A DNA stretch of 42,292 bases from Phaeoceros laevis. Taxonomy: Eukaryota; Anthocerotophyta; Anthocerotopsida; Notothyladales. Below the pieces are notes generated by a model. The model saw nothing but the letters and a program-made list of their open reading frames with translations, did no database searches and had not been told where the DNA came from. Below, in pieces: positions 9,501 to 20,100 of the stretch (positions within the stretch are counted from its first letter, which is position 1; each line of letters opens with the position of its first letter). Position numbers and translations under genes: made by a program. The stretch spans positions 1 to 42,292 of the forward strand of contig JBNGIQ010002142.1 of NCBI GenBank assembly GCA_049999765.1. The letters are read 5' to 3'.

Positions 9501-12500
9501 GAGTGTTGTCTTCCCTGCGCCACTGCTTCCCATCAGAGCAGTCATAGTCCCAGGTCTAGCGTAACCTGAAACCCCACTCAGTAACACGCGTGGGTCCTTG
9601 ATTCCTTGAATGACCACCTGCATACGATCAGGACACATCTCAAGTGTGCAAAACCCAAGCTGTTTGGAAAACGAGCACCTAGGCTAGTATATACTACTAA
9701 CTCAACCTGCCTCCAGGTGCTCGTTCCCAGGACTATGCCAGGAAGCTCACCGTACCTCGTAAGTAACCTGATGAAATGAGAACACGACTGGCTCGAATGT
9801 CATGACGCTAGGAGGGCTTATTGTTGTTTCCATGCGCAGCACTGTATTCTTCATCCGTGCATTTTGCAGTCGATGCGATTCTTTACCTTCGACTATGGAT
9901 CCTTGTCTGTTCTGCTGCACCCTGGTCATAGAAGGGAGCTTCACCTGCAATTCCATGTTTTTAGACCATTACAATGAAACAAACAGGGACATAGCTAGCC
10001 TTCAAAGTGAAACACAAGAATGGCCACCAAAAGGACGAGCATGAAGTTCCATGGAAGGTAATAACTACTTTCTCCATCGTACCTCATCAAAACGGAGTCG
10101 GCCCATACTCAAGAATGTCATACATGTGAATGCGGCATAATACATCATGAGAGCAATAGCAGGAACCCAGACGCCCTCGAAGTAATTTGTTGGCATTTGA
10201 TAAAGATCCAAGTAGGCCTGCCCCACGGTCATGTCCAATCTTCCAGCACAGTAGGGTATTGAGGATGTGCAAGGCTGACAATACAGAGACGTATAAGTGA
10301 ACAATGCCGTAACTCTTATGCTGACCGCTGGGACACCATGAGAGCAGAAGATCTACAGCTAGCTCACCTACTCCACTCCCAAGATGTTACTATTTTCGAC
10401 CAGCTTCAAAGTCTCAATACATTGATTGCACCCTTAATTTGAATTGAGATAAAGCACTTGCAACCATCAAATGATACACAAGTAGTAGGCTAGTGGTTCT
10501 GGTTAGGTAACTTGATTGTATTTGCCAGAAAGAAACTCATTGCAGACCAATCCTGTCACACCGTACTGCAGAGGGCTCAGATAATAAGCCCAGATCCACC
10601 AATCAGGGACCTTGTTTTTGGTGATCATGAATCCAGAGAACATCAGGAACATGATGATAGCAACACCTGCGAAACTTTAAACTATCACCACGCAAATAGA
10701 AGTACACAAACATGCCATCTTGTCCAGTATCAGCTGGATGATTACATAGAGAGTGTAGTAAAGACACATTTGCAAAATGCCAACACATCTTTACCGCATG
10801 CAGCAAGCAACGTGCACCTAACTGATCACACGGAACGATGTATTACCCTAGTAGAATAATTTGCAATCATAACACAAATACTGGCAGTGGTTTACCTGCA
10901 AGACCCATTGCACTTTCTCTTGCTCGACATATTGAAGCAAGAAACTTCGTCATAGCTGCACCCATAAGGGCAGCTTCGAAGACAAGAAGTACATACATCA
11001 AGAAGTGAACCCCATGCTGCGCTGGGCTAAGGCCGGTCAGCCAATAAAGAAGGGGGCAATAGACAGCTATCTGCAAGCAGAAACTTCATGGGGTCCATAT
11101 TAACAGCACAGGACCTGCCTTCTAGTCTGCCTCATGACACCATATAAAACCTGCTATAGCCAAATCTGGACAGCGAATACTCAGTAGGAATGAAGTCATC
11201 CACTCTACAGAAGATAAAGAATCAACCTTACCTCCACGACTGAATATGGAATTTGTGCAAGGGTCGTTGCAATAACATACGAGTTAGGACGGAAAAATCT
11301 TGCTGCGTACTGTTTTTCAAACACCTGAAACCTTGATCAAACCCACAGAGAAGGTTGAACCCGATTGCACAATGTGTAATGAAGCCTGTCTGACCTGACT
11401 CAACGGAATTCACCAATGTGATCTTCTACTTCTAACTGTACCAAAGATTTCAGTAGGTGCTTTATTTCCTTTTTTGGGCTAGTGTGCAGATCAGATTTTG
11501 TACCTTCCGCTCATCGATTATAACAGGAATCTGAGAGACAGTGGCCAGAGCCATAGCCATCGAGGCTGTGAAGGCAAGAGACTTGCGCAAGTCCATTTTA
11601 GAGCGTTCTGGACCAGGATCAACTTGGTAGAATAGGGTTCCTGTAAAAATACCTAGTATGAGGACCTGCAATAAAAAGCGTCAATATAGGACCATATGAC
11701 CATCCATGCATCAAATCGCTAGACATGGGTTTAGATCGTGCTAGCTGAACGCGGGTTGGGAGCCTAGTGGAACCAAAAATACTAAGGGATGTTTATAGAA
11801 AAAGCCTAAGAAGGTGTGAAGCATGAGTTCAATGTATAGTAGCTATATACCTGTGCAAAACGACCTGAAATAAATGATCTGTTCCGAATCAGCAGCTTGG
11901 TCTGACGTGATAGCACCGTCCTTGTAGAATCCCACCAATCTTGTACAAATTCCTTTGCAAAATCGCTTCTGTTATTCAGGTCAATCTGCAGGACATGCCA
12001 CCGTCACTTTCTTACATCAGCTTACTGCACAATACAACAGAAATGTGTTCAGAAGATGTTACCTCATCTCTTGGACGCTCAAGCTGCAGGCGAACTTGCC
12101 CTTCCGCCTCTGCAACTTTTTTCACAACATCAGCAGCAAAGTACACACATTCGGCGCCCGCAATGTACTCAAGCCTGCCATTATTGCCTAATACACCGGT
12201 TATGATGTCGCCCTCTTTTACTCGACTGGTTTGCTTTATATCTGCTTTGGCAACATTTCCAGTGGGCTCCACATCGCAGATCTCTACCACGTTCTTTTCA
12301 CCTGTCCAAGAAACTCAAATCTTAATCTTCCTGATCAGGATGCACATAAAATAGTAACTTATCCGTTTGCTTAGCCTTTGTTCTCTCTGCCATGAAAAGG
12401 CAACGCTGAAGAACCTGGCATTTTAACGGGACGAAGTAAGTCAGAACCACCATACCTGCCATTCCCTCACCATCACGAAGCTTCAGTCCTAACGGCTTTT

Positions 12501-15500
12501 CTGCTTGGAACCACAACTCTTGCATGACCTAAGACATACAAGCTTTGTTAAACGCGTCCAACGGGAGTCTCTCTATTCGAACCACTGCATGTAAGATGGA
12601 ACCCTGACAAAGCACAGCCTTGTTGGGGCCAGCTACACCACCATACCTTAGGACCGTCCACGATTCTTAGGAGCTCCCTATACAGGTCGGAACTCTTATA
12701 TGCTTTTTCAAAGCTCTCTGTTTCCAGGTGTTTGAACCCAGGCTGCAAAAACAGCTTCCCTTCAGGTGTAGTTACTTCCTGCAAAAAATCTGCTACATCC
12801 ACATGCGAGGGTTTTACATACCTGTCAAAAACGTTTACGAAACCATTTTTAGATTTCTCTATCCATGGGACTGGATTGGTCTTCTAGATGTTGACCTGAA
12901 AAACTAGAAAGAGGAAGTACCCAAGTCCTGCAAAATATGGCAGCACATCTTCACGTGGCCCTTGATAGATGATACGACCTTCAGCCAGCACTATGAGCCT
13001 AAGAGACCCACGATATAAGGGCTATGAATAGCAACTCTGGAGCAGTTTTTATTTCACAAGTGAAAAGTAAAGGGGCAGATTGCTTCAGCTGAAAGGTGGG
13101 CATTCTGGAAGTTAACCTGTCAATGAGATCAAAAACCTCTGGGGATGGTTGAAGGAGTGAGAGAAGGCATGTGTTCTGACGAATTCTTGAAAACATCCGT
13201 ACAGCTGAAACTATGTCATATGTAGCTGAGCTATCAAGACCGGTGCTGATCTCGTCTAGGAAAAACACGACGTAAGTGCCTGTTTGGAGAAAGAGTGTTT
13301 AGCACAGCAACCAGAAAGCACTTACTCTATCTCACAGAACGACATGAACATAAGGAGGTCAACAGAACATTAAAAAATGAAGGAAATTACAGGACCCCCT
13401 ACAACTTGCAGGTTGAGGAGAACCTGCCTGCGATCATTTCAGCAGTTGTCACTCGGTGCCGTTCACCACCACTAACTCCCCTCACAAACGGGTTACCAAC
13501 AATTGTGTCAGCAGGGCCGCTCAGCCCAAGCATGTGTAAAGTCAATTCCAAGCTTAGACGTTTGCCTCCAAACTCTCCCTTTCCAATGACAAGCAAAAAG
13601 CTGTAAGGAAACCTTGCGCATCAAACAGGTGCAAGCAAGAATACAAGACAGAAAGAAGCAGCATCCAGCCAATCAGTTCTCACTGCACAACAGACTGGTA
13701 TGTGTGAACTGAGTTGAACCTAGAAGACTCGTCAAAGCAAACATTCTTTAAGACATGCATCAACTTCTCTACTTTCCTTGAGAATACAATATGGATGGAT
13801 AAACTCACTGCTAATCCTGCAAGAGCTTTCTCTGCATCTTGCAAGTTTGTACACTCGTAAGCGAACTCACAAGTTTCACGAACTGTGAGAGCTGGGAAAT
13901 GCTGGTCTGTCTGTCCAATGTATGCGGCAATTCTCCTAACAAAAATGTCCTTAAGATTCTTCCCATTGTATGTGACTGCTCCAGAAAATTTGGAGCCCTT
14001 CTGTGGAACCAGCCTTCCGGCTAGTGCTTTGTGCAAACTTGTTTTTCCTGCAAAAGAACTGCTTATATCATACTGCACCAAAGCAGTTTCTTCCACACTG
14101 TGAGTGACATGCGAACCAGTTTTGGTCGTAGCATAAGGAAATGTAACCAGAGTATTATAGATTACCACATCCTGGCGGTCCACAGACTAAAGTTAATGTT
14201 CCAGGCATAAGATAGCCTGAACACTTTTGCAGAACTTGAAATGTCTCTTTTTGACGTCCTTTTCTGAAACATGGAAGGAAACATCCTAAGAGTGCAGAGC
14301 CCACTGTTGGAAACTGTTCTTCAGCAGCAACCACTTCGCCAGTATATGTTAAGTCCTTGAACTTGATAACCTGCCAGGTGATTGAAAGAATTTCTAGATC
14401 CCCAAACATAGATTGCTTAAACCCTAAACCGTGCGAGATATTCAGCAAGGACGTTATCTATGCACATACTGTCCGTTTCACGTCGCCAGTCGGCAATTTC
14501 TTTGACACAGAAATGATTCTATCCTGCTTCTTGCTCTCTATCCAACGATGGCGTGCGGACCACCTATTGATTTCTGAGCCTTCCACTCACCTGGGATTGA
14601 AGAGGAGGCAGATTTTGCTGGAGTCTCAGAAGAAATGCCAGCAGACCATCCTTTAGTAACTTTTCTACTCCTGACAAGTTTGGATCCTCAATTGATTCCT
14701 CAGCTGATGCTGCATAGGGCTTCAAGTGCTTCAACGCCTGAGAGCAACGAACAAGACTGAGCAACCTTGGAGCGTCTCTAGCTGGGGCTGGACGAATACC
14801 GATCTCTCAGTATTCAAGCAGTCAAGTACACCAATCTGTGCATCGCGTATGTTTTGGCATTATGGAAGATTGAGTTACATTCTGACTGGTCTTGTTTCTC
14901 CGACTCATAACTGACGAACTTTTCCAGGAGTTTACATGGACAAGAGACAGTGTATAGCAAGAACATTGAAAAATCAAAACTCCCTTCCAATTTGAAAAGA
15001 GTGAGCAATCGCAGATTTGCTGCTCTTGTAAGTGGAAATAAGCCGCAAGCTACCAATGCAGCTCTCCAGCAGCTTGCGGAGACAGACCGCACATTGCGGA
15101 TATTGAAAGAGGCCATTCACAGACACAGATACTACAAGTAACTGGTCACCGGGCTTTTCTGAATTACCGCCTCGAGTAGAAGATCCGACTCTGACGAATG
15201 GCCCAGCTCGGCAAGCGCCCTGTGATATTCGATAATCAAACTCGTCAATTCTGCTTTGCCTATAGTTCCCAATCTCTGCCGAATTTGCTCAGCAGTGAAA
15301 GCACTTGAAGATTTGACTATGTCTCGTGGGCGATCCATCTGGGAGGAGGCCATGTGAGTTTTAGAAGCTGGTGCTGTGGCGACTGCCGTGTCGTAGCTGG
15401 TCCCAGCCACTGCTTTTCTCTCCAGACTTTGCGTACGACGATTAGAACTTGTGGAAGCACTGGTCCGATCATTGAAACTTGTAGATGACTCCACAAACGG

Positions 15501-15719
15501 TCTTCGTCTCCCCGAAGAAAAAGGTGACCTGGGAGGTAAGGTCAGCGACATCCTCTTACCAGCTGCACCACCAACGTCATCCGTCCGATCATACCATGCA
15601 CGCAGCCTGTCCTGGAAATACTGTGCTTCTTCTGGAGCAATCTCAGCAGTCGATTCAGGTACATCAACCTGAATGCTCAAAGGTTCTGCAGCTGAAGGAA
15701 CACCCTCGAGCTCCTGCAT
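6548..15719 (-). CDS. Full-size ABCG (PDR-type) transporter with internal PDZ-like domain, gene 1
   Basis: An ATP-driven plasma-membrane exporter of the pleiotropic-drug-resistance class by family; substrate unknown. Splicing gives 1646 aa. Order: a long Ser/Thr/Arg-rich N-terminus (1-184); NBD1 with Walker A GPPGCGKT (297-304), signature VSGGE (416-420), Walker B FFLDE (437-441) and LLQPSPE in place of an H-loop; a PDZ-like insert (571-674); TMD1; NBD2 with Walker [10 protein letters not shown] (1071-1079), signature LSVEE (1178-1182), D1202-E1203 and H1235; TMD2, with a Cys-rich loop before the last helix. The start at 15719 is chosen because flanking bases match those around the paralogue's ATG; an in-frame ATG at 15827 is possible. 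Exons, in transcription order: 15719-15168, 14737-14591, 14370-14166, 14047-13809, 13578-13428, 13279-13117, 12998-12921, 12821-12647, 12528-12456, 12301-12063, 11985-11851, 11665-11504, 11324-11232, 11070-10896, 10666-10512, 10274-10083, 9944-9756, 9617-9400, 9311-9188, 9060-8950, 8809-8573, 8492-8339, 8240-8096, 7992-7932, 7783-7682, 7552-7463, 7369-7196, 7053-7016, 6911-6548. Confidence 0.9.
12063..12528 (-). other. PDZ-like domain encoded within PDR gene 1 (exons 9-10)
   Basis: Residues 571-674. The carboxylate-binding-loop position reads [13 protein letters not shown] (PLGLKL at 582-587, the GLGF-like element). It is followed by [16 protein letters not shown] (the strand-turn-helix that often reads V--V-pGspA), [10 protein letters not shown] (the conserved kxGDxIlxV strand), a helix with [11 protein letters not shown] and the closing strand QVRLQLER. 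This element order is diagnostic of PDZ folds by family knowledge. It occupies the linker where standard PDR proteins pass directly from NBD1 to TMD1. Confidence 0.75.
13280..13427 (-). other. GC-AG intron in PDR gene 1
   Basis: The exon before ends ATCGCAG and the intron begins GCAGGT; the acceptor is CAAACAG followed by GCACTTACG. Only this GC donor (phase 1) keeps the frame and gives [14 protein letters not shown], with the usual ten residues between EM and the Walker B DE. The nearby GT, four bases further in, is phase 2 and shifts Walker B out of frame. Confidence 0.75.
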
Positions 15720-17155
15720 GCTGTACGAGCTTTCTCCGCGAGCTTCAGAAGACACATTTTCATGCTGGCTGAAGAGCTTGCTTAGACCTAAGAACGTCTC
15801 AAAAACAATGTTCGAAGCAGCTAACATTCTGGCCCTCGTTCGTGCTCATTCGCGCATTGCCAACCAGGAAGACAGTATCATCCACTGCAGCGGTCCAAGC
15901 TTCCACCTCTTGGTTAACTGGAGCAGTATCCTGCTACTACGAAGAAGCAACCTCTACAGCAGCGCAACTGCACCTTTCACCCTGGCATCTTTCCTTCATG
16001 GTGCCGTTGCTCATCTGTAAACGAGAGTAGCTGACAGTGGATGTTTCTTCGACAATGTCTGCAGAGAACAAGAATGACGGCGTTCATTCGCTCCACCAGC
16101 TACCAATAAGTCAGCGTGAAGCTCTTCAGCCCCGATAATGTCCCCGACGCCTGAGCAGCAACTTGGAGATTGACACTGGTCAAAACAATATTTTCCCGAT
16201 CTTCGGAGACGCGTGCAGGACAAGATTTACACCGGCAATTGCAGCCCACGTTCCACGCAATCTCACACATCATCTCCAGTACTGGAATCCCAATCATGCC
16301 AGCACAGAATTTAGAACAGATCTGCCAAGATCTCAACCACTTGCTCCAAAATTTTAGGCGAAACTGCACCCGTCGGACCCTCTCAAGATCACGGTTGGTC
16401 TCCAACACCTCGCACTGACCGTTTCCCTTGGACAAGAACACCGGTAATTAGTCTATAACGGTGCACCTTATTCTGGTGAACTTTTGAAGTTCCCTTGTTG
16501 GCTCATCCGTTACCTTCCAGTAATTGTGGATCACACTTTTACTTAGAAACTAGCTCTGTTCGTAGACTGTTGCTAATTTCCACCTAAGAGATGATGGGCC
16601 TCGCGTTGCCCTCGCGCTTGTGTGCAGCAATCACCTTTTTGCGGTGAAGGCCCGGGTGATCGTGAATTTCTTGAAGCACTTCTGCGAGGGCCCATTATCT
16701 TTAGTTTGGCAGCAGCTATGGTTGGCATAGCGTTAGGGTTCATCGACAGGTGGAGGCTAGGAAGTAGTTGCTGCAAGAATGTACTGGGTATATCTTCATG
16801 GATGCAGCAGTAGCTTGATGAGGAACCTTTCTGCTGAGCCCTCTAATCCTACGGTGTGATAATGCTGAAGAGGTTCAGATTACGTGCTTTGGCTGAGGAG
16901 CGGAGGATTATAAACCCACATACAAGAATGCTTCGGTGAAAGGTGCAGAATCGCTGTTGGCTCATTTTATTGAGTGCCGATGCAGGTGACTACGTTTGGT
17001 GCACATGATTAAGATTCGTTGCAGGGTATGATTCGACAGGAGTTACTGGAGGGTGCTGATCGGAAAGGACCTGTAGACTGTTAGCGAAGTGTGGGCATTT
17101 CAGTCCAAGACAGACATAAGGTGTTTACAGAGCTCCCGCAGAGAGCTCTTCCAAC
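15720..17155. promoter_or_regulatory. Shared intergenic region between two divergent PDR transporters
   Basis: The start codons of the two transporters face away from each other across 1436 bp, so both promoters must lie here or overlap. About 30 bases next to each ATG are recognisably similar (GAGCTC or AAGCTC motifs, then CAACATG or CAGCATG), showing that the duplication included the proximal 5' flank. No clear TATA box was found. The spacer holds several protein-like open pieces (minus strand 16011-16441; plus strand 16622-16813, with hydrophobic GPIIFSLAAAMVGIALGFI) of unknown origin, perhaps gene relics. Confidence 0.5.
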
Positions 17156-20100
17156 ATGTCAGAGGCTGGTCCTTCAGCTGCAGCATCTGTGAACATTCAA
17201 GTAGACACACCTGAGTCTGCAGTTGAAGTTGAAATTTCCTCAGAACAACCACAACGCGTTCGGAACAGGGTCCGTACACAGGCTGGGCAGACAACTGACG
17301 ATGGGGGTGCAGCTGCGAGCAGGATGTCACAGACTTCACCTCTAGGACCAGCATTCCTCTCAGAGCGGCGAGGAACCTTCGAGAAATTTTTGAAGAGATT
17401 ATCTCTTTTCGATGTATGCCAAGGTTATGAATGGAGATACACAGTTTTCATTATTTCTTTTGATCCATCACTTCTAACGTAATTCAAGCCTGCACATTCG
17501 TTGGAGAAAGAGGTGATTCCAAAAATGAGATAGTTTGTCTACTCGTTATGTTAGTTTGATTTTGTTCGCTGTTCTTTCAGGCATATACAAACCTGAGGAC
17601 TTTTACACAAAACGCAGACGACCTAGCTGGAAAGGTGGAGGTCGACAAACTTTTGAAGGATGGATATCACGCGTTTGCTGCAAAATATGGGCACAAATCC
17701 TGCAATCTCCCTTCCCAGGTGAGCAAGATTTGGCAGGTCGATTCTTGGGTCCATCATTGGAGAGCTCTCAGAATAAAAGTAGGATTTACACGTCATGAGG
17801 TACTTAATGGAGCAGGTTTTGAACACAGCTGCACCGTGATCAACACTTCCATCTGCTTCATGTGAATGGTGTTAACACTCCGTCAGCTTAGCTGGGTTGA
17901 AGTGTAGTCATCTGTGGTTGGAGATCAACCACTTCTATCATGCATTCTGCAGGTTATCAAGTTCAAGGACATTACCTACAAAGCTGAAGTGGTGGTTGCA
18001 GAAAAACAGTTCCCTACTGTTGGCTCTGTATTCTTAGATTTGCTTCCATGTTTCAGAAAACGAAGGTTAAAGAAGAGATTCCATATTTTGGACAATTGTT
18101 CAGGCTATCTCATGCCTGGGACATTCACTTTGATCTGTGGACCACCAGGATGTGGTAAAATATACGACTTGCTTCTTACCATAAAACAAAAGCTGGGCTG
18201 GTTATGATATCCCATGCGAGTCATTGTAGAGACTGCAGCAATCAGACAACCAGTTTTTTCTTGCAGGGAAAACAAGCTTGCACAAAGCACTTTCTGGGAA
18301 GCTGGTCGTAGAAAAGGGGTCCACCTATTCTGGAACAGTCACATACAACGGCAAGGATATTAAACATGTTCTTTTCAACCGAGTTGCTACATACATTGGG
18401 CAAATAGATCGGCATTACCCAACACTTACAGTTCGTGAAACTTGTCAGTTTGCGTACGACTGTACAAATATAAAGTCTACTGAGATGCTTATTGCAGGAT
18501 TAGAAGTGAGTTCATTTGTCCATATAATTTTTTTAGTAAAAGGAGACATCTACCCACCTTTGTGCTTGGAAGCATGTGGTCTTCTGGGCTGGTGAAGCTG
18601 TGTTGCTTGTTCCTGCTTTTTGGTATTCAAGATGTGTGACCTTTTCTTAGTCTTGCTTGTCTTTGGAAGGGAGTAAAAAAGCAACTAAGTTTGGAAATAG
18701 TCCTGCGCATGCTTGCAATGAGCCACGTTGCTGACTCAATGGTTGGTGACGAATTTGTGAGGGGATTAAGTGGCGGTGAACGTCACCGAGTCACATTCGT
18801 TGAAATGGTTGCAGGCAGGAATTGTTTCAATATGCGTGTTAACAGCTAGTAGCCTTTTGTGTAATCTCTTGTAAAACCTTTGGGATCTGAGCTTCTTTTT
18901 GCGAACTATAAGCCTCTTATTACATAATCTCACATCTGTGGGAACACTGCTTTCAAACAGACTCTTACAAGGCAATGTTCCTAGACGAGGTCAGCAATGG
19001 TCAAGATAGCTCTGCCTCACAGCACATACTTACTAGTTTGTTGGCGAATGCAAGGGAACGTCAGACAGCATGCCTTCTCTCAGTCCTCCAACCATCCCCA
19101 GAGGTGTTTGAGCTGGCTGACAGGTTAATTGCCAGAATGCGAATACCCACATTATTTAAGCAACTTGTGAATATAATGTTCTCATCATCACAGGTGGCGT
19201 GGTCCTGATCTGATCCTCAGGCTTATAGTGCTAGCTGAAGGTCGGATCATATATCAAGGACCACGAGAAGATGTGTTGCCATACTTTGCAGGACTGGGGT
19301 ATTTTCTATTCATAAGTTCCTGTGGTTGAACGCAAGAGAAGCAAGCCAGTCTTGTGGCTGAGGAAGTCTGAGATTTTTATCTTTATCCACAGGTATGTGA
19401 AACCTCCGCATGTGGATGCAGCAGACTTTTTGCAGGAAGTAGCTACACCTGACGGGAAGCTATTCTTGGAGCCTGGGTTCAGGCATTTGGATACAGAAAG
19501 TTTCGTGAAGGCATACAAGAGTTCTGACTTGCATAAAGATGTGATGAGGGTTGTGAATGACACTAAGGTATGGTTCTGTAGGTGGAAAGGGCACAGGGTT
19601 TTTCTCAGGACTGTGAGATACAATGTCACTCCGTTCGTTAACTTCAGGTCAGGCAAGTGGTATGGTGTCGAGCAGAAAAGCCTTTGGGACTGAAGCTCCA
19701 TGATCGGGAGGGCGATGCAGGTAGGTAGCAGTCAACCGTATAAATTTCTTGGACATCTTCCGATTCTTTACTAAGTTTAACACATCATCCTCTTGCATAG
19801 GTGGGAAGAACATGGTTGAGATATGCGAAGTAGAGCCGACAGGAAATGTCTCCAAATTACATTGGAAAAACCAGACCAGCAAAGTGAAAGAAGGGGACGT
19901 TATAACTGGAGTTCCAGGAAAAAATGGCATGCTTCAGTACATAGCCGGGGCAGATTGTGTGTGCTTTGCAGCTGATGTGAGGAAGAAGGTTTCGACGGTC
20001 GAAGGGCCTGTTCTCCTGCAACTTGAGCGTGTAAAAGAGGAGGTGGCCATCCATAAAACCTGTGAATCAAGGAGTGCAGTCAACTGGCACTAGTCAGGTG

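Noticed and set aside
14419-14430. AAACCCTAAACC, a plant telomere-type motif, in an intron of PDR gene 1
   Set aside because: Less than two repeat units inside an intron; not an interstitial telomere, and not in a promoter where a telo-box would mean something.
15132-15827. The 231-aa open frame read as a separate minus-strand gene
   Set aside because: It is the first exon of PDR gene 1 plus intron read-through: its middle aligns with the N-terminus of PDR gene 2, and a good GT donor at 15166-15167 joins it in frame to exon 2.
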